This document shows positions 8,465-16,468 of a stretch of 64,000 nt of DNA, piece by piece. Position 1 is the stretch's first letter, and the number at the start of each line of letters is the position of its first letter. This DNA comes from Candidatus Delongbacteria bacterium. GTDB taxonomy: Bacteria > CAIWAD01. Below the pieces are notes generated by a model, which did no database searches, was not told the DNA's origin, and saw only the letters and a list, made by a program, of their open reading frames with translations. The stretch covers positions 310,001 to 374,000 of the forward strand of contig JBAYTZ010000003.1 in the NCBI GenBank assembly GCA_041675285.1. The letters are read 5' to 3'. The translations under genes were made by a program, and so were the position numbers.

Positions 8465-9685
8465 ATGTCACACGTGGAGCTCGGCTGCGTGGAGTGCGGA
8501 TCCCGCTATCCCGAGGATCCCGCCCTGCTGGTCTGTCCCGCCTGCGCCGCGCGGCAGGAGGCCGGCGGCCACACCCGGGGCGTGCTGCTGGTGCGGCACG
8601 CGGAGCTCCCGGACTACTGGCCCCAGGCGCACGGCGAGTGGCGCGGCTGGCTGCCGCTGCCCGACGGGCTGGAGCTGCCGCGCTTCCCTGTCGGTGACAC
8701 ACCCCTGCTCCACGGCGCGGCTCTGGGGGCGCGGCTGGGCATCCCGCACCTCTGGCTGAAGGACGACACGCGCAATCCCAGCGGATCCACCAAGGACCGC
8801 GCCTCCTGGCTGGTGTGCGCCAAGGCGCTCCAGTTCGAGCTGGAGACCGTGGCCACGGCCTCCACGGGCAACGCGGCCACGGCCCTGGCCTGCTGCGCGG
8901 CGGCCTTCGGCCTGCAGGCCGTGGTCTTCGTGCCGGTGACGGCGCCGGCCGCCAAGCTGCTGCACATCCGTGCCTGCGGCGCCACGCTGCTGGCCGTGGA
9001 GGGCAGCTACGACCAGGCCTTCGAACTCTCCAGCGCGGCCTGCCTGGCGCGCGGCTGGTACAACCGCAACACGGCGCTCAACCCCTACACCATCGAGGGC
9101 AAGAAGACGGCCCTGCTGGAGATGCTCGCCCAGGCGCCTGGCCACGCGTTGGACGCGATCTTCGTGGGCACGGGGGACGGCGTGATCTTGGGCGGCCTTG
9201 GCAAAGGGATCGCCGACCTGCAGCAGGCGGGACTGTTGGGCGAGGCGCCGCGCCTCTACGCGGTCCAGGCGGGTTCGTCCGACGCCCTGGCCCGGGGATG
9301 GGAGGCCTGCGACGCCGCCGCCGCCCGGGTGCCGCGGGCCGACAGCGTGGCCGACAGCCTCAACGTGGAGGCGCCGCGCAACGCGCAGCACGCGCTGCAG
9401 GTGCTGGCGGCCACCCGGGGCGGCTGCGTGCGGGTGAGCGACGAGGAGCTGCGCTCCGCCATCGCCCTGTTGGGCGCTGCGACGGGCATCTTCGCCGAGC
9501 CCGCCGGCGCCGCGGCCCTGGCCGGGCTGCGCAAGGCCCTGGAGCTGGGCCTGGTGGACACCCATGAGCGCGTGGCCCTGCTGATCACGGGCAACGGCCT
9601 GAAGGACCCCGCCGCCGCGGGCAGCCAGCTGCCGGACGCTCTGCGGGTGGCTCCGCGCCTGGAGGCCCTGCCCAGATACATCTGA
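8465..9685 (+). CDS. Threonine-synthase-like PLP enzyme with N-terminal zinc ribbon
   Basis: 406 residues, ATG 8465, GGAGG at 8456-8460. Two Cys pairs in the first 30 residues (CVEC, CPAC) form the zinc ribbon seen in many threonine synthases and cysteate synthases. The PLP lysine lies in NPSGSTKDRAS near 103, the substrate-carboxylate loop is ASTGNAATA near 138, and VGTGDGVILGG near 237 binds the PLP phosphate. A biosynthetic threonine synthase is possible, but no thrA or thrB is nearby. It sits directly behind a catabolic cluster that already has a fold-type II PLP enzyme, so a related beta/gamma-elimination role is equally plausible. Confidence 0.7.
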   Translation: MSHVELGCVECGSRYPEDPALLVCPACAARQEAGGHTRGVLLVRHAELPDYWPQAHGEWRGWLPLPDGLELPRFPVGDTPLLHGAALGARLGIPHLWLKDDTRNPSGSTKDRASWLVCAKALQFELETVATASTGNAATALACCAAAFGLQAVVFVPVTAPAAKLLHIRACGATLLAVEGSYDQAFELSSAACLARGWYNRNTALNPYTIEGKKTALLEMLAQAPGHALDAIFVGTGDGVILGGLGKGIADLQQAGLLGEAPRLYAVQAGSSDALARGWEACDAAAARVPRADSVADSLNVEAPRNAQHALQVLAATRGGCVRVSDEELRSAIALLGAATGIFAEPAGAAALAGLRKALELGLVDTHERVALLITGNGLKDPAAAGSQLPDALRVAPRLEALPRYI

Positions 9686-9812
9686 TGCGGGCCGATTGTG
9701 GTCCTACCCGGCCCCCGCCAATCGAGCTCTCGGCCGGCGTGGCCCTGGGCAAGGATTTCCCGCCCCCGGCAGCCTGATCCCCCTCAACCCCAAGCAGATC
9801 CGCCCCCTTCAC

Positions 9813-9847
9813 AACTCCTGAAGTTGGAAGCTCCTGAAACTCAGGAG
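9813..9847. promoter_or_regulatory. Palindromic repeats upstream of sigma-54 promoter (candidate activator site)
   Basis: CTCCTGAA occurs at 9815-9822 and 9831-9838, exactly 16 bp apart. The second copy forms a perfect 7-bp inverted repeat, CTCCTGA (9831-9837) with TCAGGAG (9841-9847). The block lies about 20-55 bp above the -24 element at 9868, where enhancer-binding proteins such as FleQ/FlrC/NtrC types bind. The activator identity is not known. Confidence 0.5.
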
Positions 9848-9867
9848 TTTGCGCCCTTCCCAGCTCT

Positions 9868-9883
9868 TGGCACTGCTCTTGCC
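9868..9883 (+). promoter_or_regulatory. Sigma-54 promoter of the glycosylation operon
   Basis: TGGCAC (9868-9873), 5 bp, then TTGCC (9879-9883) matches the RpoN -24/-12 consensus with exact GG-to-GC spacing. The expected start is near 9894, followed by AAGGAAGG and ATG 9921. The promoter lies inside the longer open reading frame beginning at TTG 9849, which argues for ATG 9921 as the true start. Confidence 0.75.
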
Positions 9884-9920
9884 AACGGAGTCTGCGACAC
9901 AAGTCGAAAGGAAGGCGGCC

Positions 9921-10310
9921 ATGGCCGAGCTGCAGGAAAGCGAGCGGCTGCGGGGCAAGAAAGCGCTCTTCGTGTTGGGGGTCGGCCTGGGCTACCAGGT
10001 GACCGCCATTCGCGAGCGCAAGGACCCGCGGGCCCGCGTGTACGCCATCGAGCGCTACGAGGAGGTCTTCAACCGGGCTGCGGAGACGCAGAACTGGGAC
10101 CTCCAGGCCACGCCCGACGTGGAGTTCTGGGTGGGAGTGGACATTGACTCCGTGCTGCAACACCTGGACGAAATCACGGCGGACATGGAGGAGTCCGATT
10201 GGGACATCATCACCAATCGCCCCTCCATCCGGCTGGACCCGGAATACTACAAGCGCCTGATCCGTGAGCGGCGGCCCTCGGCGCGGCGGCGGCGCGAACC
10301 GCAGAGCTGA
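9921..10310 (+). CDS. Small MAF-type N-terminal-domain protein
   Basis: 129 residues. ATG 9921 was chosen over in-frame TTG 9849 because a sigma-54 promoter lies between them and AAGGAAGG precedes the ATG. KKALFVLGVGLGYQVTAI near residue 14 followed by a Glu-containing strand (YAIERYEEVF) matches the Rossmann-like N-terminal half of motility-associated-factor (MAF) proteins that modify flagellin. The DUF115 catalytic half is missing, and the protein ends in a basic tail (RRPSARRRR). It is first in the operon. It could be a stand-alone helper domain or the remnant of a longer gene. Confidence 0.6.
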   Translation: MAELQESERLRGKKALFVLGVGLGYQVTAIRERKDPRARVYAIERYEEVFNRAAETQNWDLQATPDVEFWVGVDIDSVLQHLDEITADMEESDWDIITNRPSIRLDPEYYKRLIRERRPSARRRREPQS

Positions 10311-10312
10311 GC

Positions 10313-11326
10313 ATGTCTCCAGCGGACGACCCACGCCGGCGGCTTCTGCTGCTGGGCGACGGTCTCTGGGCGGCGGCCGCGCTGCGCCATCTGGCCGTCC
10401 GCCACGTGCTGCCGGCCGTGGTGGAGCGGAGCTGCCCGACGGATGACAGCCTGGCCCGGGCCGCCCGGGAGGCCGGTCTTCCGCTGGTCCGGCTGGCCGA
10501 CGTGAATGCCCCCGACGCACGGGAGTGGATCCGCTCCCTGGCTCCCGACCTGCTCCTCTCCGTCTCCTACGACCAGATCTTCCAGCGCCCGCTGCTCAGC
10601 CCACCCCACCCGCCCGTGCTCAACCTGCACGCCGGCCATCCGGACCGCCAGCGGGGCCGCGCCGTGCTCTGCTGGCAGCTGCTGGAAGGGGTCCGCGAGC
10701 TGGAGTTGACGGTGATGCGCGTGACCCGCGGCATCGATCGCGGTCCCGTGCTGGGCGTGTCACACGTCGCGCTGGGGGAGGATGACGAGTACGGCCAGGC
10801 TCTGGAGCGGGTCTGCGCTGCCGTGCCCGCCGTGCTGGACCAGGCGCTGGCCGCCCTGGCGGGGGAGCGCGCGCTCCCCGGGGATGCGGCCGCGCAGCCG
10901 GTCTACTATCCCCGCCGCCGGGCCGGCGACGAGTGGCTGGACTGGAATCGGGACTCCGCCGACCTGCTGAGGCTGATTCGTGCCCTGGCGCCGCCCAACT
11001 GCCTGGCCGCCACGCGGCTGGGAGAGCGCGAGCTGCGCGTGCGGCGTGCGGCGGCCTGCCCTGACTTTCCGGCGGGTGTCGCCGGCGTGCCCGGCGCGGT
11101 GATCGGCCGGGACCCCGTGCGCGGCCTGCTGGTGAAGACCGGCGACGGCGCGCTCTGGCTGGGCGAGCTCTGGACCCCCGAGGGCGAACGGGTCCCGCAG
11201 CAGGAGTTCCACCTCTCCGACCGCTTCGGCAACGGGACCCTGGCCGAACTGGAATCGCTGCGACGGCGGGTGGGCCGGCTCGAGGAACGCCTGGCCGCTC
11301 TGGAAGGAGTCGCGCATGCGGGTTGA
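10313..11326 (+). CDS. Formyltransferase-family protein (probable sugar N-formyltransferase)
   Basis: 337 residues. Like methionyl-tRNA formyltransferase, it has a Rossmann-type N-terminal domain with LNLHAGHP near residue 101 (the catalytic Asn-x-His region) and the conserved Asp in RGIDRGPVLG near 142. An FMT-C-like domain follows near 200-300, then a short coiled coil (LESLRRRVGRLEERLAALEG). Sitting two bases after the first gene and directly before NeuA/NeuB/NeuC, it most likely formylates an amino-sugar intermediate or the finished nonulosonic acid with N10-formyltetrahydrofolate (inference). A housekeeping Fmt would be expected beside def, which is absent. Confidence 0.72.
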   Translation: MSPADDPRRRLLLLGDGLWAAAALRHLAVRHVLPAVVERSCPTDDSLARAAREAGLPLVRLADVNAPDAREWIRSLAPDLLLSVSYDQIFQRPLLSPPHPPVLNLHAGHPDRQRGRAVLCWQLLEGVRELELTVMRVTRGIDRGPVLGVSHVALGEDDEYGQALERVCAAVPAVLDQALAALAGERALPGDAAAQPVYYPRRRAGDEWLDWNRDSADLLRLIRALAPPNCLAATRLGERELRVRRAAACPDFPAGVAGVPGAVIGRDPVRGLLVKTGDGALWLGELWTPEGERVPQQEFHLSDRFGNGTLAELESLRRRVGRLEERLAALEGVAHAG

Positions 11327-11996
11327 CGCGCTGATCCCCGCGCGGGCGGGCTCCCGGCGCCTGCCGGGCAAACACCTGCTGCCGCTGGGCGGCCGGCCCC
11401 TGCTGGACTGGACGCTGCTGGCGGCCCGGGCGGCCGGGATTTTTCGGCGGATCACGCTCTCCACCGACGACCCCGCCCTGCGGGAGCGCGGGCTGGAGCT
11501 GGGCCTGGATCCCTTCCCCCTGCGTCCGGCCCGCCTGGCCACCGACGTCAGCCGCAGCGCCGACGTGCTGGCGCACTACCTGGAGTGGCTGCCCTCCGCC
11601 GGACTGGAGCTGCCGGACTGGGTCATGCTGCTGCAGCCCACCTCGCCCTTCCGCGGCGCGGAGCGGATCCGCGAGGCCTGCGGGCTGGCCGAAGAGCGGG
11701 GCGGCGACGTGGTCTCGCTGGGCCCCGTGGGCAAGCCACTGGAGTGGTGCCGCGAGCTGCGGGACGGCCGGGCCCGGGCCTGGAGCTGTCCGGAACCCGC
11801 GCCCGCGTGGCGGCTCAACGGCGCCATCTACCTCACGCGCGTGGAGCGCTTCCGGGCGGACGGCTGCCTGCTGCCCGCCGAGCCCCTGGCGCTGCTGATG
11901 GAGGACTGGGAGTCCGTGGACATCGACACGCCCCTGGACTGGCTGCAGGCCATGGGCGTGGCCAACGGCCGCAACCCCGCGTCGGAGGCGGCATGA
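11316..11996 (+). CDS. neuA: CMP-nonulosonate cytidylyltransferase
   Basis: 226 residues. The nucleotide-binding start IPARAGSRRLPGKH (residues 7-20), LQPTSPFR near 105 and the metal-binding SVDIDTPLDW near 203 are signatures of CMP-N-acetylneuraminate, legionaminate and pseudaminate synthetases. It activates the nine-carbon acid with CTP. It overlaps the formyltransferase by 11 bp and neuB by 4 bp. Which nonulosonic acid is used cannot be told from this enzyme alone. Confidence 0.88.
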   Translation: MRVDALIPARAGSRRLPGKHLLPLGGRPLLDWTLLAARAAGIFRRITLSTDDPALRERGLELGLDPFPLRPARLATDVSRSADVLAHYLEWLPSAGLELPDWVMLLQPTSPFRGAERIREACGLAEERGGDVVSLGPVGKPLEWCRELRDGRARAWSCPEPAPAWRLNGAIYLTRVERFRADGCLLPAEPLALLMEDWESVDIDTPLDWLQAMGVANGRNPASEAA

Positions 11997-13036
11997 GCGA
12001 CGTGCGCGGACTGCTGGGTGCCGGCCGCCCCTGGGTGATCGCCGAGATCGGCGTGAATCACAACGGCCGGCTGGACGAGGCCCTGGAGTTGGTGGAGGTG
12101 GCCGCCCGCTGCGGCGTGCAGGCTGTCAAGTTCCAGGCCTTCCGGGCGGAGCGTTTGGTGCGCCGCAACACGCCGCTGGCCGCCTACCAGGCCCGCAATC
12201 TGGGAGCGGATCCGGGCGGGCAGTTCGCCCTGCTCAAGGGCCTGGAGATCGACCTGGACTCACTGGAGGCCTGTGCCCGACTGGCCCGCCGGAGCGGTCT
12301 GGCCTTCGGTGTCACACCCTTCGACGAGATCTCCCTGCAGGAGATCATCGGCCTGGAACCCGACTTCGTCAAGCTGGGCTCCGGCGACGCGGACAACCAG
12401 CCCCTGCTCGAAGCGGCGCGGGACTGCGGCCGGCCCGTGCTGGTCTCCACCGGGATGTGCAGCCTGGCGGAGGCCGCCCGCGTGGTCCGCTGGTTTGACG
12501 GCGCCCACGAGCGGCTGGCCCTGCTGCACTGCGTCTCCGCCTATCCGGCGCCGGAGGATTCCTGCAACCTGGCCGTGTTGCCGCACTTGCGCGAACTCGG
12601 CTGCGTCATCGGTTTCAGCGACCACACCACGGGCACGCGCGCCGCGCCTCTGGCCGTCGCCCTGGGCGCCGAGATCCTCGAGCGGCACGTCACGCTGGAT
12701 CGCTCCGCCCCCGGTCCCGACCACGCCTGCTCCAGCGACGAGCGGGGCCTGCGGGACTGGCTGGCCGAACTGGCGGCCGTGCGCGCGCTGCTGGGCGACG
12801 GGATCAAGCGCACCATGCCCTGCGAGGAGGATGTGCGCCGGGCCGCGCGCAAGTCGCTGCTGCTGGCGCGCCCCCTGGCGGCGGGCGAGATCCTGACGCG
12901 GGAGGACGTGCGCTGTCTGCGGCCCGCCGACGGCCTGCCGCCGTGGTGGCTGCCGCACTTCGTCGGACGCCGGGCCGCCCGGGACCTGGAGGCGGGCCGC
13001 CTGCTGCATCCCCTGGACTGGCTGGAGGCGACATGA
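11993..13036 (+). CDS. neuB: N-acetylneuraminate/legionaminate synthase
   Basis: 347 residues from ATG 11993 (ATGA overlap with neuA). The TIM-barrel starts with VIAEIGVNHNGRLDEA, followed by AVKFQAFRAE, KLGSGDADNQPLL, a conserved LVSTGM and GFSDHTTG. A C-terminal SAF (antifreeze-like) domain, GEILTREDVRCLRPADGL near 300, completes the family architecture. The enzyme condenses phosphoenolpyruvate with an N-acetylated mannosamine-type sugar. NeuB, LegI and PseI share these motifs; the linked NeuC and GDP-sugar-type nucleotidyltransferase lean towards a legionaminic-like route (inference). Confidence 0.88.
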   Translation: MSDVRGLLGAGRPWVIAEIGVNHNGRLDEALELVEVAARCGVQAVKFQAFRAERLVRRNTPLAAYQARNLGADPGGQFALLKGLEIDLDSLEACARLARRSGLAFGVTPFDEISLQEIIGLEPDFVKLGSGDADNQPLLEAARDCGRPVLVSTGMCSLAEAARVVRWFDGAHERLALLHCVSAYPAPEDSCNLAVLPHLRELGCVIGFSDHTTGTRAAPLAVALGAEILERHVTLDRSAPGPDHACSSDERGLRDWLAELAAVRALLGDGIKRTMPCEEDVRRAARKSLLLARPLAAGEILTREDVRCLRPADGLPPWWLPHFVGRRAARDLEAGRLLHPLDWLEAT

Positions 13037-14175
13037 AAGTGCTGGCCGTGACCGGTAGCCGCTCGGACTACGATCTGCTGGAGCCCGTGCTGCGGCAGAT
13101 CGAGGCGCATCCGGGCCTGGAGCTGACGCTGGTGGTGACCTGTGCGCATCTGGCCAAGGCCTGGGGCGGCACGGGCGCGCGCATCCACGGGTTCAGCCGC
13201 ACGCTGCTGCGGCCCACGCTCATCGATTGGGACAGCCCGGAGGCCCGGTTGAAGAGCATGGGCCTGGAGCTCATCGCGCTGGCCCAGGATCTGGCGGAGG
13301 AGCGCCCGGATCTGGTGCTCGTGCTGGGGGACCGCGAGGACGCGCTGCTGGCGGCCACCGCGGCTTCCTACAGCTGGATTCCGGTGGCCCACATCTTCGG
13401 CGGCGACCTGGGGCACGCCACCGTGGACGACAGCGTGAGACACGCCGTCAGCAAACTCGCCCATCTGCATTTCGTCGCCTCGGAGGGCAGCCGGGACGTG
13501 CTGTTGCGGCTGGGTGAGGATCCGGGCCGGATCCACGTCTGCGGCAATCCCGCCCTGGACCGCATTCGGCGGCTGCCCGCCTGGCCGGCGGAGCGTCTGC
13601 TGGAGAGTTTCGGCATCGTGCCCGCCCGGCCGCTGATCCTGGTCTGCCAGCATCCCGTGGGGCCCAATCCCCAGGCCGCGGCCGCGGAGCTGGAGCTGAT
13701 CCTCGCGGTCTGCCGCCGGGTGGACGCCCAGGTGGTGGTCAACACTCCCAACAGCGATCCCGGCTCCTCCGGGCCGCTGCGGGTCTGGGAGGAGGCGGAC
13801 CAGGTGATCCGGGTCCGCAATCTGGAGCAGGAGGCCTGGGTGGCGCTGCTCAAGCGCTGCAACCTGATGCTCGGCAACTCGTCCGCCGGACTGCTGGAGA
13901 CGCCCTTCCTGGGCATTCCCGCCGTGAACGTGGGAGCCCGGCAGCGCGGGCGCAGCCACGCGGGCAACGTCCAGTTCGTGGAGGCGGAGGCCGAGGGCCT
14001 GCAGGCGGCCATCCACCGGGCGCTGGACGACGCGGACTACCGCGCGCAAGTGCGCGGGCTGGCCTGCCCCTTCGGCGACGGGCACGCCGCCGAGCGCGTG
14101 GTGGGCGACCTGGCCGGGCTGGAGTGCCGCAGCCTGCTGCCCAAGCGCCACATCCTGGCTCGGAGTCCCGCGTGA
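13033..14175 (+). CDS. neuC: Hydrolysing UDP/GDP-N-acetylglucosamine 2-epimerase
   Basis: 380 residues from ATG 13033 (ATGA overlap with neuB). TGSRSDYDLL at residues 7-16, LGDREDALLAA near 102, the HIFGGDLGH segment near 121 and LGNSSAGLLETP near 285 are typical of hydrolysing epimerases (NeuC/LegG), which release nucleotide and give a ManNAc-type sugar for NeuB. It completes the A-B-C triad in consecutive genes. Confidence 0.87.
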   Translation: MKVLAVTGSRSDYDLLEPVLRQIEAHPGLELTLVVTCAHLAKAWGGTGARIHGFSRTLLRPTLIDWDSPEARLKSMGLELIALAQDLAEERPDLVLVLGDREDALLAATAASYSWIPVAHIFGGDLGHATVDDSVRHAVSKLAHLHFVASEGSRDVLLRLGEDPGRIHVCGNPALDRIRRLPAWPAERLLESFGIVPARPLILVCQHPVGPNPQAAAAELELILAVCRRVDAQVVVNTPNSDPGSSGPLRVWEEADQVIRVRNLEQEAWVALLKRCNLMLGNSSAGLLETPFLGIPAVNVGARQRGRSHAGNVQFVEAEAEGLQAAIHRALDDADYRAQVRGLACPFGDGHAAERVVGDLAGLECRSLLPKRHILARSPA

Positions 14176-15308
14176 AGCCGCCCAGCCGCGTGTTCCACCC
14201 CGACCAGGTGGTGGAGATCGCCCTGCCGCTGCAGGAGGCCGTGGCCCGCATCGACCGCAACCGCTGCGGCGCGGTCTGCGTCATCGACGCGCGCCAGCGG
14301 CTGCTGGGCATGCTCACCGACGGCGACATCCGCCGCCAGGTGCTGCGGGGAACGGACCTGCGCCAGACGCCGGTGGGCGAAGCCATGCAGCGCCGTCCCG
14401 TCACGGCCACGCCGGACTTCAGCCGCAACCAGCTCCGGCACCTGATGCGCGCCCGCTCCATCTCGCAGATCCCCATCGTCGACGCGGACAACCGCCTGCT
14501 CTGGCTGGCCCTGGCCGCCGAGCTGCTGGAGGCGCCGGTCAGCGGGCGTCCGGCCCTGATCATGGCGGGCGGGCAGGGCACGCGACTGCGCCCGCTCACG
14601 CTCTCCCGCCCCAAGCCCCTGCTGCCCGTGGCCGGCCGGCCCATCCTGGAGCACGTCATCGAGCGTCTGGTGGAGTGCGGCTTCAGCCAGGTGCTGGTCT
14701 CCACGGGCTACCACTCACAGATGATCGAGGACCAGCTGCAGGACGGGCGCCAGTTCGGGGCCTCCATCCGCTACCTGCGCGAGGAGACTCCCCAGGGCAC
14801 CGCGGGTGCGCTGGCCCGGCTGCCGGAGGACGTCGGCGGCGAATTGCTGGTCATGAACGGGGATATCCTCACCACCGTGGATTTCTCGGTCCTGCTGGAG
14901 AGCCATGTGGCCAGCGGTGCGGACATGACCGTGGCCGTGCGCGAGATGGTGGAGCAGGTGGAGTACGGCGTGGTGCGGGTGGAGGGCGAGTGGGTCCAGG
15001 CCATCGAGGAGAAGCCGCGCCGCAGCCTGCTGGTGAACGCGGGCATCTACGTGGTGGGGCCGCGCCTGCGCGCTCTGGTGCCCGCCGACGAGTCCTTTGA
15101 CATGACCGACCTGATTCGCTGGGGTATCGGCGAGCGGCGCCGGGTGCGCAGTTATCCGCTGCGCGAGTTCTGGCTGGACATCGGCCGGATGGCCGACTAC
15201 GAGCGGGCCAACCGGCTGGCCCAGCGGCTCGGAACGGACGGCGGCGGGGGCTGGCTGGGGCACCTGTCGCGGGAAACGCGCGAAACCGTCGAGGAGTGCC
15301 TGACATGA
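14172..15308 (+). CDS. CBS-domain sugar-1-phosphate nucleotidyltransferase (PtmE-like)
   Basis: 378 residues, GTG 14172 overlapping the neuC stop. Two CBS repeats occupy about residues 10-125 (CGAVCVIDARQRLLGMLTDG, then RSISQIPIVDADNRLLW). A GT-A nucleotidyltransferase domain follows, with LIMAGGQGTRLRPLTLSRPK near 133, the metal Asp in MNGDILTT near 238 and the VNAGIYVV motif. This layout matches Campylobacter PtmE, which makes GDP-glucosamine for legionaminic acid. That match suggests GDP-linked precursors here too, but no LegB-type dehydratase or acetyltransferase is in the window. Confidence 0.78.
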   Translation: MKPPSRVFHPDQVVEIALPLQEAVARIDRNRCGAVCVIDARQRLLGMLTDGDIRRQVLRGTDLRQTPVGEAMQRRPVTATPDFSRNQLRHLMRARSISQIPIVDADNRLLWLALAAELLEAPVSGRPALIMAGGQGTRLRPLTLSRPKPLLPVAGRPILEHVIERLVECGFSQVLVSTGYHSQMIEDQLQDGRQFGASIRYLREETPQGTAGALARLPEDVGGELLVMNGDILTTVDFSVLLESHVASGADMTVAVREMVEQVEYGVVRVEGEWVQAIEEKPRRSLLVNAGIYVVGPRLRALVPADESFDMTDLIRWGIGERRRVRSYPLREFWLDIGRMADYERANRLAQRLGTDGGGGWLGHLSRETRETVEECLT

Positions 15309-16468
15309 TTCCGCTCAGCGAACCCAGCCTGGGACCCCGCGAGGCCGCCCGGGTCCAGGAGTGTCTGGCCGAGGGATGGGTGTCCGCGGAGGGTCCGTGG
15401 ACGGGACGCTTTGAGTCCGCCGTGGCCGCCCTGCACGGGCCGCACATGCACGCGGCAGCCTGCTCCAGCGGTACGGCGGCCCTCCAGCTGGCGCTCATCG
15501 CACTTGGCCTGCGCCCCGGCGAGCTGGTGATCGTGCCCGCCCTCAGTTTCGCGGCCACCGTGAACCCGATCATCCACCTGGGCGCCGAGCCCGTCATCCT
15601 GGACGTGGAGGAGGACTCGCTGGGCCTGAGTCCCGAGGCCGTCAAGAACTGGCTGGAGCGCGAGACCCTGCGCCGGCAGGGCGCCGTGTTCGAGCGCCGC
15701 AGCGGCCGGCGGGTCTTTGGACTGCTCCCCGTGCATCTTTACGGCCTGCCCTGCCGCATCCATGACCTCGCCCAGCTCGCCCTCGAGTTTGGGCTGACGC
15801 TGCTCGAGGACAACGCCGAGGCCCTGGGGGCCAGGGCGCGCGGACGACTGACGGGGACCTTCGGACACGCCTCGATCCTCTCCTTCAACGGGAACAAGAC
15901 CATCACGGCCGGCGGCGGCGGCATGGTGCTCTCGGCGGACGAGGGCGTGACGGCCCGGGCAGCCTACTGGGCCAACCAGGCGCGCCGTCCCGGTCAGCCG
16001 GACCCGGACGACTACGGCTTCAACTTCCGGCTCAGCAGCCTGCAGGCCGCGCTGGGTCTGGCCCAGCTGGAACGCCTGGACGAGTTGCTGGCCGGCCGCC
16101 GCGCGCAGCACGAGGCCTATCGCGCGGGTCTGGCCTCGCTGGGTCTGGGCCTGCTGGAGGGGCAGGCGGGGGACGACCCCAGCTGGTGGCTGAATATCGC
16201 GCAGGGCCTTGGCCGCCGTGAAATGGAGGGGCTGGTGGCGGATCTGGCCGCCCGGGGCGTGCAGGTCCGCCGGGTGTTCCGGCCCTTCGACTGCTGGCCG
16301 CTCTACTCGGCCTATGCGCGGATGGAATGCCGCACGGCCCGCCAGTCCTACGAGAACTGCCTGGCCCTGCCTTCCTCGTCCCAGCTGGACGCAGCCGGCC
16401 GCGCGGCCGTGCTGGACGCCCTGGCCTCCCACCTGGCGGCCCCGCTGCCGGTGGAGGCGGCGTCATGA
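15305..16468 (+). CDS. DegT/DnrJ/EryC1-family sugar aminotransferase
   Basis: 387 residues. ATG 15305 (ATGA overlap, GAGGAG eight bases before) is preferred over in-frame GTG 15296. It has ACSSGTAALQLAL near residue 55, EDNAEALGA near 170 (Asp and Ala-Glu contacting PLP) and SFNGNKTITAGGGGM near 195, with Lys as the PLP lysine. C-terminal PxE-type substrate loop motifs are present. In a nonulosonic-acid operon this is likely a LegC/PseC-type enzyme that aminates a 4-keto sugar. The 4,6-dehydratase that would make that substrate is not seen here. Confidence 0.8.
   Translation: MIPLSEPSLGPREAARVQECLAEGWVSAEGPWTGRFESAVAALHGPHMHAAACSSGTAALQLALIALGLRPGELVIVPALSFAATVNPIIHLGAEPVILDVEEDSLGLSPEAVKNWLERETLRRQGAVFERRSGRRVFGLLPVHLYGLPCRIHDLAQLALEFGLTLLEDNAEALGARARGRLTGTFGHASILSFNGNKTITAGGGGMVLSADEGVTARAAYWANQARRPGQPDPDDYGFNFRLSSLQAALGLAQLERLDELLAGRRAQHEAYRAGLASLGLGLLEGQAGDDPSWWLNIAQGLGRREMEGLVADLAARGVQVRRVFRPFDCWPLYSAYARMECRTARQSYENCLALPSSSQLDAAGRAAVLDALASHLAAPLPVEAAS

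Noticed and set aside
9849..9920. TTG 9849 as start of the first glycosylation gene
   Set aside because: The sigma-54 promoter at 9868-9883 lies inside this extension, so it would not be transcribed from that promoter.
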